NCBI RefSeq assembly: GCF_017942085.1
Contig: NZ_JAGKSP010000001.1
Span: forward strand, 620,001 to 684,000
Source of the DNA: Paenibacillus lignilyticus
Lineage (GTDB): Bacteria; Bacillota; Bacilli; Paenibacillales; Paenibacillaceae
Reading direction: 5' to 3'
Length of the DNA: 64,000 nucleotides
The notes under the pieces were generated by a model. That model was not told the DNA's origin and made no database searches. It was given only the letters and a program-made list of their open reading frames with translations. A program made the translations under genes and the position numbers. Shown in pieces: positions 8,876 to 18,271 of the stretch. Each line of letters starts with the position of its first letter. Position 1 is the stretch's first letter.

Positions 8876-8948
8876 TGGAGCCTAGGGGGATCGAACCCCT
8901 GACCTCATCGCTGCCAGCGATGCGCTCTCCCAGCTGAGCTAAGGCCCC
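8876..8948 (-). tRNA. tRNA-Ala (anticodon GGC)
   Basis: 73 nt. The acceptor stem GGGGCCT/AGGCTCC has one G-U pair, followed by discriminator A. The D arm is GCTC..GAGC, the anticodon arm CATCG-CTGGCAG-CGATG gives anticodon GGC, and the T arm is AGGGG-TTCGATC-CCCCT. CCA is not encoded. It is a lone tRNA with its own terminator. Confidence 0.95.
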
Positions 8949-9107
8949 GTAATAAATCAGTGACAAACGTTATCTTAACACGAGCTTGAATGCGCTGTCA
9001 ACGCATTTTCAATGCTTAAATCAGAACGGAGCAAACCTGCGTTTGTTCCGCCCTGTTTTCAATCTAACAATCCGAGCTCCGGTTACCCAAAACTCCTCAT
9101 TATTACT

Positions 9108-10121
9108 TCACTTATTGCTCTCCGCAATGATATACTCAACCAGCTCATCAAGCGGAACCGTTGCCAAACCAATAGCCGTGTCCGTGCAGCCATAGTATAT
9201 ATAAAGCAGGCCATCCTTCACAACATTTGCCGTTGGAAATACAACGTTTGGAATAAATAGGCCGAATTTCTCGTAATACTCTTCCGGCTCCATAATAAAG
9301 CCCGGCGCACGGGCGACCACTTTCTCCGGATGCTCCAGATCAAGCAGCATCGCGCCGACACGATAGATATGATCCGGACCTACGCCATGATAGAGCGTCA
9401 ACCAGCCTTTATCGGTCTTAATCGGCGGCGTGGAGCCTCCGATCTTCTTAAACTCCCATTCCTGCTCTGCTTTCGCAATTAAGATCGGCTCTTCCCAATG
9501 CATCATATCCTCGGAATAGGAAATCCACATCGCCGGCTTCTCTGTGCCGTATTCTTCGCCAATGTACTCTTCCGGGCGGCGAAGGAGCGCGTATTTACCG
9601 CCGATTTTCTCAGGGAACAAAATATTATCGCGATCATTGATATCGAGCGGCGTTGTATCGCATAGGAACTCCCAGTTGATCAGGTCCTTGGAGGTTGCAA
9701 TGGACGAACGCGTCAGCCAATCCTCCGGCTTGCCCCAGCCATTCGGATACTCCGGCTTGGAGTTGTTCGGAAGTCCGACGCCGGTCGGATAGTAGCTCAT
9801 CGAGCAAGGACGCAGCGCATAGTTCATATAGAACGTGTCATCAAACTTCACGACCCGTGGATCTTGAATGCTGCCATAAGGGAAGCCGAACTGCTCCGGG
9901 TGAATAACCGGCGTATCTTGCACATGGCGGAAGTTGATGCCGTCGTCACTTTCGAGTAACCCCAAGAAGCATTGGAACGGATCCAGACTGCCCGCCGTCC
10001 GTTCAATCATATAAAATTTATCGCCTTCGATAATAACGGCCGGGTTAAATACCGTCGCTTTGCGCCAGTCATACAGACCGGGCGTGACGATTGGGTTTGC
10101 CGCGCAGCGCGTAATCTTCAT
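9108..10121 (-). CDS. Glycoside hydrolase family 130 (beta-mannoside phosphorylase-like)
   Basis: A 337-residue five-bladed propeller-type enzyme. GH130 members cleave beta-mannosides, usually by phosphorolysis to mannose-1-phosphate (family knowledge). Family-like segments are ANPIVTPG near the N-terminus, NPAVIIEGDKFYMIER, SIQDPRVVKFDD, KIGGSTPPIKTDKGWLTLYHG and IYYGCTDTAIGLATV. No signal peptide is seen, so it acts in the cytoplasm. The ATG at 10121 follows AAAGAGG. It is the last gene after a sugar importer and an HlyD-like adaptor, which suggests it processes the imported oligosaccharide. Exact substrate and phosphorylase versus hydrolase activity are not resolved. Confidence 0.85.
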   Translation of the reverse strand: MKITRCAANPIVTPGLYDWRKATVFNPAVIIEGDKFYMIERTAGSLDPFQCFLGLLESDDGINFRHVQDTPVIHPEQFGFPYGSIQDPRVVKFDDTFYMNYALRPCSMSYYPTGVGLPNNSKPEYPNGWGKPEDWLTRSSIATSKDLINWEFLCDTTPLDINDRDNILFPEKIGGKYALLRRPEEYIGEEYGTEKPAMWISYSEDMMHWEEPILIAKAEQEWEFKKIGGSTPPIKTDKGWLTLYHGVGPDHIYRVGAMLLDLEHPEKVVARAPGFIMEPEEYYEKFGLFIPNVVFPTANVVKDGLLYIYYGCTDTAIGLATVPLDELVEYIIAESNK

Positions 10122-10336
10122 CCTGGATCAACCTCTTTCATGATGAGCTGAATGCGAATTAGCTACTTCCATCATCCATTCGCAAATCTCACCCCACTAT
10201 ATCACGCCGAATACAGGGTGTGAACCGGATTCGGGCAAGTTCAAACCAAAACAAACCCTATTCAAACATTTTTCCCCCTATTGCACGCCCGATCACACCT
10301 GACTGCCATTCCGGCTGGCAGCAACACTCCTTTGTG

Positions 10337-11446
10337 TTAAAGTCTAACTCGTTCACCCTCCATAATGAGATGATCGCTGTCCAGAATGATCGACTGCTGC
10401 TCGAATATCCCGCCTCGAATAGCGGCCGTCGTATCGTTCTCATCCATCACTTCGATTGGAATGCGCGCCACGTAATAAGCATTGCCGAGCGGACCTTGCT
10501 TCTCCTCGAAGGTGTAGATATACACGCCGCCGCTGTCTTCATGAACGGCTGCTTTAGGAACGAGCATTTCACTGTTCGGATTATCTTTCGTAATCACCAC
10601 CTGAACTCGTTCTCCGCCGCGAAGCGACTTCTCCTGAACGGAAAAGACAATCGAATTCGTTGGCATCCCCCCGCTTTCGTCCCCCTCGGATTGAACCGTT
10701 CCTTTGATTTCGGCAACATTCCCTGTCAGCACCGCGCTCTCCTTGCCGAGCTTCAATACATCCAGCTTCTCCCCCACTTGCAGCAACTCGCCAACATCAG
10801 ACGGAACAGGCAATTCGAATCGATACCCTTTCGCCGCATTCGAGATCCGAATATCCGGTGCCCCATCGCCCTTCAAGCCTACCTCGGCGTGAATGTCTGT
10901 GACGATTCCATCGAACGGCGCCGTAATCCGGCTGTTCGCCGCGGCGGAAGCTTGAAGCTGCTCTATTGCGAGCTTCTGATCGGCGATATCAAGCTTGGCC
11001 GTTTCAATCGCAAGCTTGGCTGCGAGCTTGGCCGAGGGATCCTCGGAACTGCTGGCCTGGATGAAATTGTGCTGAAGGCCTTCGATCGACATCTCCAGCT
11101 TCTTCAGCACGGATTGCCCTGCGGCTATTTGCTGTTTCGCTTCCGTATCGTCGTATTCGACAAGCGTTTGCCCCTTGTGTACGGCCTGATCCTTCTTCAC
11201 ATGTACACGGGTGACCGTCCAGCCAGCCGGGTTCGCGATCCCTCTTTCGTCGTAAGGGACTACCGTCGCTGTCCCTTCATAGCTATGCGACAGCTGTCCT
11301 TTGCTTGCTTCTATGGTATAGACCTTGGTTAACGACAGCGCTTGGAGCGTATTGCCGGCCAGCGTTAAACCGACTAATACCACTAGAAACAAACCTGCAA
11401 CCAGGCGAATGCCGCGTTTTCGAGAACGCAATTTCTCATCTTCCAT
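10337..11446 (-). CDS. HlyD/RND-type membrane-fusion adaptor protein
   Basis: A 369-residue protein anchored by one N-terminal helix (about residues 14-32). It has a lipoyl/barrel-sandwich half motif (VHVKKDQAVHKGQTLVEYDD), a helical coiled-coil hairpin (about 110-165), the second lipoyl half (SRITAPFDGIVTDIHAEVG) and beta-barrel parts. Such adaptors normally serve efflux pumps. Here no ABC ATPase or RND pump is adjacent; the gene starts 15 bases after a sugar permease and precedes GH130. The start follows AGGAGTGAG. It may work with the neighbouring permeases or the lipoprotein, but this is speculation. Confidence 0.8.
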   Translation of the reverse strand: MEDEKLRSRKRGIRLVAGLFLVVLVGLTLAGNTLQALSLTKVYTIEASKGQLSHSYEGTATVVPYDERGIANPAGWTVTRVHVKKDQAVHKGQTLVEYDDTEAKQQIAAGQSVLKKLEMSIEGLQHNFIQASSSEDPSAKLAAKLAIETAKLDIADQKLAIEQLQASAAANSRITAPFDGIVTDIHAEVGLKGDGAPDIRISNAAKGYRFELPVPSDVGELLQVGEKLDVLKLGKESAVLTGNVAEIKGTVQSEGDESGGMPTNSIVFSVQEKSLRGGERVQVVITKDNPNSEMLVPKAAVHEDSGGVYIYTFEEKQGPLGNAYYVARIPIEVMDENDTTAAIRGGIFEQQSIILDSDHLIMEGERVRL

Positions 11447-11461
11447 AAGCTCACTCCTGAA

Positions 11462-12340
11462 CTAACCTTTAATGCCCGACAATTGAATGCCTTCAATAAA
11501 ATAAGACTCCGCATAAAGAAAAAGCAGGATCATCGGCGTCATATACAAGGCGGAAGCGGCGAAGCCGATCCCTCTCGCCTCTTGGTCAATTTGGGCGAGA
11601 TACAATGACAACGGCTGTTTCACGGTATCCTGAAGGAAGATCAGCGGCTGCTCGATCATATTCCAATTATCGACGAACAGCAGTACGGTCAGCGCAGCCA
11701 ATCCGGGTTGAACGAGCGGCAGAATGATACGTGTGAAAATCACCCAATGGCCGGCACCATCCATTTTGGCCGCTTCCACGTAAGCGCCCGGAATATGCGC
11801 CATGAATTGACGCATCATGAAAACCCCGAATGCGCCGAAGATGCCAGGCAGAATGATGGCTGGGTCGCTATTCATCAGCCCAAGCTTATTCACTACCAAA
11901 TAATTCGGCACAAGCGTGACCTGGAAGGGCATAAGCATTGTCATGATATAGATCATGAACAGTTTCTCGCGTCCGGGGAACCGTAGCTTGGCGAAGGCAT
12001 AAGCCGCAAGCGTCGCTACCGCCGTCTGACCCACGATGATCGGCACGACAAGCGCCGCGGAATTCCAGAACATACGGAGAAACTTTGGCGCCAGAATGAG
12101 CACCTGCGCATACTGAGTCCATGACAGCCAATCCGGAATCAGCTTTAGATTGACGAATTGTTGCTGTCCCCCAAGTGCCGTATCCGTCATTTGACCAATG
12201 AGATGATAATTCGACCTCATTTCCTGCTCCGTCATCAGCGAATTCGTAAACGTCAGCCCAATTGGAACCAGCATTACGATGGCTGCGGCTGCAAGCAGCA
12301 AACTTAGCAATGCTTGGGGGATTCTCGTTAATGTCTTCAT
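11462..12340 (-). CDS. Carbohydrate ABC transporter permease, MalG-type
   Basis: A 292-residue permease with about six helices. The EAA loop reads YVEAAKMDGAG. The ATG at 12340 is preferred because GGGAGG lies 5 bases upstream; an ATG at 12358 overlaps the upstream stop as ATGA but has no ribosome site. It forms the membrane channel with the preceding permease. Confidence 0.88.
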   Translation of the reverse strand: MKTLTRIPQALLSLLLAAAAIVMLVPIGLTFTNSLMTEQEMRSNYHLIGQMTDTALGGQQQFVNLKLIPDWLSWTQYAQVLILAPKFLRMFWNSAALVVPIIVGQTAVATLAAYAFAKLRFPGREKLFMIYIMTMLMPFQVTLVPNYLVVNKLGLMNSDPAIILPGIFGAFGVFMMRQFMAHIPGAYVEAAKMDGAGHWVIFTRIILPLVQPGLAALTVLLFVDNWNMIEQPLIFLQDTVKQPLSLYLAQIDQEARGIGFAASALYMTPMILLFLYAESYFIEGIQLSGIKG

Positions 12341-12354
12341 GCCTACCTCCCGCT

Positions 12355-13236
12355 TCATTCCATAAACGTTCGGAAACGACGCTCTGCTTGCAGCAGTCCC
12401 GTGACCAGCACAACAATACAGCCTACCATCAGCGTCGCAGCAGCCGTTAGCTTCTGGATATCCAGCTCGAAGAACATGTTATTCATATAGTGCTGCAGCA
12501 TGTAGATGCGATCAAACGGATAATTCCCTGCGAGCAAATAGGTTTCGCGGAATATTTTGAAGGAATTAATAATCGAAATCAGCACAACGAAGACCATAGT
12601 CGGCGTCAAGTAAACGAGCGTAATATGGAACAGCTGCCTGAGCCGCCCCGCACCTTCGATCCGCGCCGTCTCGTAGTAATCCTTGGGGATCGATTGAAGA
12701 CCCGCCAGAAACAAAATCATATCGTAGCCGATGTTTTTCCACATGTACATCATCACAAGCACACTCATCGACCATTTGGACTGCATCCAATCGATCCGCT
12801 CGTAGTGGAGGGCATGCAGCCAAGCATTCAGCGTTCCATTCCAATCCAAGAAAATTTGACAGACCAACACAACCGAAGCAACCGGAACAACCAGCGGCAG
12901 GACAAAGGCGGTCTGGAGCCAGCTGCGAAGCCGGAACTGCCGGTTCAGCACCAGTGCCAGCGCCAAAGAAACCACAATTAAGAGCGGGACACCGATTCCG
13001 GTAAAGAGGAGTGTGTTGGACACGGCCTTTCGGAAGGAGCCGCTGGCCAGCAGCTCCTTGTAGTTTGCCAAGCCAACGAAATCGCCGCCAAGCGCTTGAT
13101 CCATGAATGATTCGCAAACCCCGATCACGAAGGGAATGACATAAAATACCGCGAAGCCGGCCAGGCTCGGAGCCAAGAATAACATCGCTCTCCAGCCGTC
13201 TCCGTATCGGATTCTCTTCCTTAGCTGCCTATTCAT
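12355..13236 (-). CDS. Carbohydrate ABC transporter permease, MalF-type
   Basis: A 293-residue permease with about six helices. It has the N-terminal FLAPSLAGFAVFYVIPF helix typical of CUT1 permeases and the EAA-like loop YYETARIEGAG. Its start lies 8 bases inside the 3' end of the binding-protein gene, so translation is probably coupled. No ATPase gene is in the cluster. Confidence 0.88.
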   Translation of the reverse strand: MNRQLRKRIRYGDGWRAMLFLAPSLAGFAVFYVIPFVIGVCESFMDQALGGDFVGLANYKELLASGSFRKAVSNTLLFTGIGVPLLIVVSLALALVLNRQFRLRSWLQTAFVLPLVVPVASVVLVCQIFLDWNGTLNAWLHALHYERIDWMQSKWSMSVLVMMYMWKNIGYDMILFLAGLQSIPKDYYETARIEGAGRLRQLFHITLVYLTPTMVFVVLISIINSFKIFRETYLLAGNYPFDRIYMLQHYMNNMFFELDIQKLTAAATLMVGCIVVLVTGLLQAERRFRTFME

Positions 13237-14677
13237 TCAAATAGGTGGTCACTTTGTTCTGAATGAGCTTGGCGACATTCTCGGCGGATTTCTGTCCGCT
13301 GAAATACGCTGTCGCGGATTCAATAATGACCTTGCCTACCTCGCCGCCCACCTTGGCGGAGTCGCGTTCGACCGGATGGACAGCTCCGTTCACGTAAGCC
13401 TCGAGCTTAGCCAGCTTCGTTTGATCCACCTTGAAGGTTAATCCATGTAGCGGGCCTTCCTTATAGGCCTGCACGGTGCCTTCCTTGTTCAATTGCTCGA
13501 TCTGCTTCGCAAACATCTTCTTATTGATCGGGAATCCCGCTGATGTAGGCGGCGTTGGCACCGCATCGGACATCATAAATTTCATGAAATCCCACGTTTC
13601 CTTCTTTACAGCTGAACCGGCGTTAATCGCAACATTACGATAGGTTTGAAAATAGCCGCCGACCTTCGCGTCCTGTGCGTGCGGTTTAGCATACAAGCTC
13701 GAATTCTCCCCGACCTCGCGCAGCGAAACCAGATAATCCCACGGCGAGTTGATTTGGATGTCCTGGAAGTAGGAAGCACCGCGGCCATCGGAATTGATTA
13801 ATCCATCATCGAACATACCTTTGACCTGTTTCATCAGCCCCGTGAAAGTCGAGGAATCGAACGAGGCCTTCTTATCAGCCGTATCGACAAACAAGGAATA
13901 ATTGTCATTGACCATATTGGCAAGCATATATTCCGGACCTCCATAAACCAATGCCGTTGAATAGCCGCCCTTGGAGGTCATTTGCTTCGCGGTCCCAATA
14001 AAGTCGTTCCAAGACCACGATTTGTCATCAAACGTAACGCCTGTTTGAGCGATCGCGTTGTCATCGCCGGCAAAACCTTTGAGGAAGAAAGCTAGCGGCA
14101 TGCTGTAAAGACCTTCGCCAATGCGTACATTATCGAACACGTTGCTGAAGAAATCCGTCTTCTTGAACGACTTATCCGCTTCCATGATCGGGACTAGATC
14201 AGCGAGCAAATGGTGGCTGGCATAATTATCGATGGGCAGTAGATCCATTTGGATCAAATCGGCCCCTTTACCCGCCAGCAGCTCCGTATTCGTCGTGGTC
14301 ACATATTTCTCCATTGCAGCCTCCAGATGAGAGTCATCCACTTCGACGTCCTGCAATTTAATCGTGATATTCGGATGCAGGGCTTCGTATTTCTTCTTGG
14401 CTGCCTTGAATCGTTCGTCAGGGAAGAAGGTCGAGAATACGATTGTTTTCTTGCCGATATCGGCTCCAATGCCATTCTCCGGTTCTCCGTCACCAGCGTT
14501 CCCCGGATCTTGAACGGTGCCACTAGGCTTATCGTCAGTGAGAGGCTGGGATTGATTCGATGCAGAAGCATTCCCTACGTCGGTGCCAGCCGATTTCAAA
14601 CCATTGTTCGTGCCGCTGCACGCAGTCAAATTGAAGAGAAGCAGCAGACCGGTGAGCGCGTGGATTCCTTTTTTCAT
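13229..14677 (-). CDS. Sugar ABC transporter substrate-binding lipoprotein
   Basis: A 482-residue family 1 solute-binding protein. The signal peptide ends in a lipobox (LTAC, cysteine about residue 20), followed by a low-complexity Ser/Asn/Gly/Asp linker, so it is anchored on the outer face of the membrane. The mature domain has IVFSTFFPDERF and HPNITIKLQDVEV, typical of the family. The ATG at 14677 follows AAAGGGGAA. It is the first gene of the importer operon, with a candidate promoter at 14732-14760 and a palindrome upstream. Confidence 0.9.
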   Translation of the reverse strand: MKKGIHALTGLLLLFNLTACSGTNNGLKSAGTDVGNASASNQSQPLTDDKPSGTVQDPGNAGDGEPENGIGADIGKKTIVFSTFFPDERFKAAKKKYEALHPNITIKLQDVEVDDSHLEAAMEKYVTTTNTELLAGKGADLIQMDLLPIDNYASHHLLADLVPIMEADKSFKKTDFFSNVFDNVRIGEGLYSMPLAFFLKGFAGDDNAIAQTGVTFDDKSWSWNDFIGTAKQMTSKGGYSTALVYGGPEYMLANMVNDNYSLFVDTADKKASFDSSTFTGLMKQVKGMFDDGLINSDGRGASYFQDIQINSPWDYLVSLREVGENSSLYAKPHAQDAKVGGYFQTYRNVAINAGSAVKKETWDFMKFMMSDAVPTPPTSAGFPINKKMFAKQIEQLNKEGTVQAYKEGPLHGLTFKVDQTKLAKLEAYVNGAVHPVERDSAKVGGEVGKVIIESATAYFSGQKSAENVAKLIQNKVTTYLNE

Positions 14678-14731
14678 TGCAAAGTTCCCCTTTCGTATAG
14701 CAAGACCAATGTAACTGCTCGTTCGACGACT

Positions 14732-14785
14732 TCTATACTTTAAGCCATCGATGTCACCAACACTTCCTCAACTTGTAAACAAGTT
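14732..14785 (-). promoter_or_regulatory. Candidate promoter with upstream palindrome for the sugar importer
   Basis: On the minus strand, TTGGTG (14755-14760) and TATAGA (14732-14737) are 17 bp apart. Ten bases upstream of the -35 lies the perfect palindrome AACTTGTTTACAAGTT (14770-14785), centred near -52. That is an activator-like position, so the response regulator at 17463-18158 or a GntR-type protein is a possible binder. Inference only. Confidence 0.5.
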
Positions 14786-14810
14786 GTCACGAGGATGGAT
14801 GTCCAACGCC

Positions 14811-14872
14811 AAAAAGCATCTTGTCTCAGGCACCTACACCCCTCACGGATGCGTACCTTCGACAAGATGCTT
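14811..14872 (-). terminator. Terminator after the propeller lipoprotein gene
   Basis: GACAAGATGCTT (14861-14872) pairs with AAGCATCTTGTC (14814-14825) across a long 35-base loop; on the minus strand it is followed by a T run (14811-14815). It separates the signalling operon from the importer operon. Confidence 0.75.
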
Positions 14873-14886
14873 CGTTATTTCGCGCT

Positions 14887-15996
14887 TCACTGGAACTGTA
14901 TAATTAAAGGACCGCTGTCTTGCGGTTCGACTGCAGGCGCTGCTTGCGAAGACGATGTTTCATACGGCTTGCGCCCCGTTACGAGCAGTCGGCTGCCATC
15001 CGGACTCCACCCCATATCCGTCGGCACAAGACCGCGATAGATCGTCTGTTCCTGCAGGACGTTATTGCCTTGCAGCTTCGCTGCTTTGATAGCGACCTGA
15101 TCTGTCGTGAATGCGATCCATTTGCGGTCGTTCGACAGGGCGAAGCTCCCGACACGGTCATGCAGCACATTGATTTCAGCATTGCGCAAATCATACACAA
15201 ACAGCGTATCGTCCGTTCCGACGAATGCCACTTGATTGTTACCCAGCCAAGCCGGCCGCGTATCGTGACTGATCCTGTGCTCATAGCTCCGTTCAAAGTG
15301 ATCGCCTTGCCAAGAACCGATTAAGAGCCCGGAAGACCCGTTTTCATCCTTCATGATGCAGACGTTCCGACCGTCGTCAGACATCTTGACCGATTGGATG
15401 CTGTAAGAACGATTCCACTCCGGAATCGTATAACGCTTCTGCGTGCCAAGCTTCGTATCATAGACACCGATATAATCGCCGCTTTCATCCGTGCCAACAT
15501 AGGAGACATAGTTGTCAGTCCCCGACCACATCAGCCGTCCTGTGCCCAGCCGTGAGAACTGCACGGTCTGAACCAGCTTCTTCCGATAATCAGCTAATGA
15601 GATGATCCATAGGGACAAGCCCTCCCTCGTCGATGAATACCCGGAAACATAGCCGCCATCAGGAGATATTTCATCAGCCTGTATCGATGCGTCCGTAAGC
15701 ACGGGCAGCTTGTTCGATTCGGAGTAAGGTGGGGCAAAACGTTCATGCGCCAGCCCAATTGTGGTGACATGATCAAGGGTTTGAGGACCGCTCCATCCGT
15801 AGATCCCTTTCTCTCCGGATAACGGGAGTCGGTAGATCGTCTTCACCGCAAACGGCTGGCTTTCAGGTAAGCCGGCATCCTCTTCCGCCGAATCCGGAAT
15901 CGTAATCGTTTCCGATTTGAGACCGCCCACGCAGCCTGTCAGAAGCGCAGCCAGCAAGAAGAACGCAAGGAAGATCGCATTCATCCGTATGTTCAT
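14887..15996 (-). CDS. Beta-propeller (TolB/WD40-like) lipoprotein
   Basis: A 369-residue lipoprotein with lipobox LLTGC (cysteine about residue 22). The rest is a propeller of repeated strands with DGGYVSGYSS-, SDDGRNVCIM-, NDRKWIAFTT- and SPDGSRLLVTG-like blades. It is exported and membrane-tethered. Its start overlaps the kinase stop as ATGA, so it is co-translated with the kinase and response regulator. That suggests an accessory sensor that reports on an extracellular ligand to the kinase (inference). No enzymatic motif is seen. Confidence 0.75.
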   Translation of the reverse strand: MNIRMNAIFLAFFLLAALLTGCVGGLKSETITIPDSAEEDAGLPESQPFAVKTIYRLPLSGEKGIYGWSGPQTLDHVTTIGLAHERFAPPYSESNKLPVLTDASIQADEISPDGGYVSGYSSTREGLSLWIISLADYRKKLVQTVQFSRLGTGRLMWSGTDNYVSYVGTDESGDYIGVYDTKLGTQKRYTIPEWNRSYSIQSVKMSDDGRNVCIMKDENGSSGLLIGSWQGDHFERSYEHRISHDTRPAWLGNNQVAFVGTDDTLFVYDLRNAEINVLHDRVGSFALSNDRKWIAFTTDQVAIKAAKLQGNNVLQEQTIYRGLVPTDMGWSPDGSRLLVTGRKPYETSSSQAAPAVEPQDSGPLIIQFQ

Positions 15997-17462
15997 TCCG
16001 GTGCGCCCTCCTCTCTCAGATACGGTAACGCTACATAAACGGCCGTTTCTCCATTTTTGCTGATCATGTCAATGTTTCCGCCGATCTCGTGGACAATAGA
16101 TTGAGCAATGCTGAGACCTAGCCCAACGCTGCCGGCTTCCTTCTGTTTGCCGTCCCCATCCGCAAGGAAGAACGGCTCGAAGATGCGCGCCAGTTGTTCC
16201 GCGGCAATCGGCTCCCCTTGATTCACGATAGCCAGACGTATGATCCCAGTATCGTCCATTACGGCGTTAATGCGAATCTCCGAATGCGCGAAGCTGTATT
16301 TGATCGCATTGTCGAGCAAGTTAATGATCAACCGGCGCAGCTTGTCCGGCTGAGCCAGCACATAAAGGCCTTCCCCGGCTTCTAAGGCAATCGTTTTCTT
16401 GTATCGCTGCGCCTTAAAGGCCATCGCTTCGCAGACATCGCGCAGTATTAAGCTGAAATCTACGCGTACCCGATCCTGCCAGCCCTCTCTGTCTTGCGAA
16501 GCCTCCAGCAGCGAAAGCACCATACTATGCAGCCGCTGACTCTCCTCGACAATGTGATTCATCCCTTTGTGAAAGAAAGCTTTATCGCTTTCACCATTTT
16601 CCCGAATCAATTCCGCATAGCCCAAGATGGAAGTAAGCGGCGTTTTCAGCTCATGGGTCACCTTATCGAAGAACTGCTTCCGCTCCGAATTAAGCGATTC
16701 AAGTCGATCGCGGTCTCGTCCGATTCGCTCGATTTGGCTGCTGATTCGTCCTATCATCGCATTGAAATTGCCGGCAAGCAACCCGATTTCGTCTCTGCGC
16801 TTGATCGCCAGCCGGATAGCCAAGTTCCCGTTTTTCACTTCTTCAGAGGCTTTGGCCATCTTGACCAACGGGATCGTGATATGCCTCGACAGCAAGTATG
16901 AGAATAAGAACGCAGCGGCGAAGATGGCGAGCGCAAAGTAGAAGATCGCATCCAATATGCGGCCGCTCTGCTCGTATAGCAGGTTGAAGGATTTGGCATA
17001 TCGCAGAATGCCTACCTTTACGCCGTCAATCATAACGGGATAAGCATAAACAACGGATGCGGTGCCCTTGTCATACGAAATCGTATAGGCCGTCGCGCCG
17101 CGCAAAGCTTGTTTGAGATCATCCGTCGTTGCACCTGTAAAAGCGGCCGGGTTGGTCGAATGCAGCAATACACCGTCAACAGTATAGGCGCTCACTTCGC
17201 TTGAGGTTGCGTAGTGCAAATCACTAGCGATCTCCTCGGCAATTTGCCCGAAATAGAGATCATTGTTCGAAAAATGATTAATTAAGAAAGCCTGACGCAC
17301 AAAGCCGTTACTGTTTTTCTTGAGTCCAATCAGATCCTCGGTAATAATATTGCGATTGCTGGTCTGGATGATTTGGGAGACGGTCTGATTAATGAGCACG
17401 AACGCGATGCAGAAAATAAGAAAGAAACCGACAATGAACTTAGCGCGGATAGAACGGAACAT
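15993..17462 (-). CDS. Sensor histidine kinase, HAMP/HisKA type
   Basis: A 489-residue membrane kinase. It has a first helix at about residues 7-28, an extracellular sensor of about 140 residues with PAS/CACHE-like strands, a second helix near 175-195 and HAMP. The HisKA box is FFDKVTHELKTPLTSILGY, and the HATPase boxes are LLDNAIKYS and GLGLSIAQSIV. The ATG at 17462 comes right after the stop of the response regulator gene (TAGATG). Together with the regulator and the lipoprotein it forms a three-gene signalling operon next to a sugar importer. Confidence 0.93.
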   Translation of the reverse strand: MFRSIRAKFIVGFFLIFCIAFVLINQTVSQIIQTSNRNIITEDLIGLKKNSNGFVRQAFLINHFSNNDLYFGQIAEEIASDLHYATSSEVSAYTVDGVLLHSTNPAAFTGATTDDLKQALRGATAYTISYDKGTASVVYAYPVMIDGVKVGILRYAKSFNLLYEQSGRILDAIFYFALAIFAAAFLFSYLLSRHITIPLVKMAKASEEVKNGNLAIRLAIKRRDEIGLLAGNFNAMIGRISSQIERIGRDRDRLESLNSERKQFFDKVTHELKTPLTSILGYAELIRENGESDKAFFHKGMNHIVEESQRLHSMVLSLLEASQDREGWQDRVRVDFSLILRDVCEAMAFKAQRYKKTIALEAGEGLYVLAQPDKLRRLIINLLDNAIKYSFAHSEIRINAVMDDTGIIRLAIVNQGEPIAAEQLARIFEPFFLADGDGKQKEAGSVGLGLSIAQSIVHEIGGNIDMISKNGETAVYVALPYLREEGAPE

Positions 17463-18158
17463 CTACGTCGTCCCTTTCTCGAATTTATAGCCGATGCCGA
17501 AGACAGTCGTAATGTATTCATTCGCGTCCAGCTTCTTCCGCAGCCGCTGAATATGGTTGTCGACCGTTCTCGTTTCTCCCGCATACTCATAACCCCAAAC
17601 CAATTCCAGGAGCTCCTCGCGCGAGAAAATCCGTCCTCGATTGCCGCACAGCTTAATCAGCAAGTCGAATTCCTTCGGCGTTAGATCGATGAGCTCTTCA
17701 CCCTTTCGGACGATTCGTTCATTCTTTACAATAACGACATCGTGGAACCGAAGCGGCGGCTGCTCCTCTGCGACTTCCGTTCGATTCGCATTCGCGAAGC
17801 GGCGAAGAATGGTACGGATGCGCGCGATGACTTCTCGCAGATCAAAAGGTTTCGTAATATAATCGTCGGCTCCGAATTCCAGGCCCAGAATTTTATCCGT
17901 AATATCGGATTTTGCCGTAATCATCACGATCGGAATATTGGATTCTGCCGTGACGCGTTTACATATATCAAGGCCGCTCTGATCCGGAAGCATCCAATCC
18001 AGCAGAAGCAGGTCGGGGTTGAATTGACCCAGCGCCTCAATGCCTTCCGCACCGTTTGGGGCGATTCTGGTCAAGAAGCCTTCCCTCGTTAATCCATATG
18101 CGAGCAGATCGGCAATCGCCGTCTCGTCTTCGATAATGAGAATTTTCGTTTTATCCAC
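17463..18158 (-). CDS. OmpR-family response regulator
   Basis: A 231-residue regulator. The receiver domain has acidic pocket IEDE, phospho-acceptor LLLDWMLPD (about residue 53) and KPFD lysine (about residue 103). The winged-helix DNA-binding domain has LTPKEFDLLIKL and TVDNHIQRLRKKL. Translation starts at GTG 18158 after AAGGAGG; the nearby ATG frame closes at once. It is the partner of the adjoining kinase. Its likely target is the sugar importer/GH130 operon downstream (inference from position). Confidence 0.95.
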   Translation of the reverse strand: MDKTKILIIEDETAIADLLAYGLTREGFLTRIAPNGAEGIEALGQFNPDLLLLDWMLPDQSGLDICKRVTAESNIPIVMITAKSDITDKILGLEFGADDYITKPFDLREVIARIRTILRRFANANRTEVAEEQPPLRFHDVVIVKNERIVRKGEELIDLTPKEFDLLIKLCGNRGRIFSREELLELVWGYEYAGETRTVDNHIQRLRKKLDANEYITTVFGIGYKFEKGTT

Positions 18159-18271
18159 GCATGACAGCCTCCTTCCTCGATGTTCACCTTATTATAGATG
18201 TAACCCTTATTCATCCTTTCTGTCAAACGATCAGCCCCGCTCCTTCTGCCTATTAACCCTATGGACCAAAT

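Noticed and set aside
8497..8937. 146-codon open frame on the plus strand
   Set aside because: It is made of the three tandem repeats and runs through the tRNA-Ala gene in antisense; composition is repeat-driven and no ribosome site was seen.
10220..11332. 370-codon plus-strand frame opposite the HlyD gene
   Set aside because: Shadow of a clear minus-strand adaptor gene; no ribosome site or recognisable domain.
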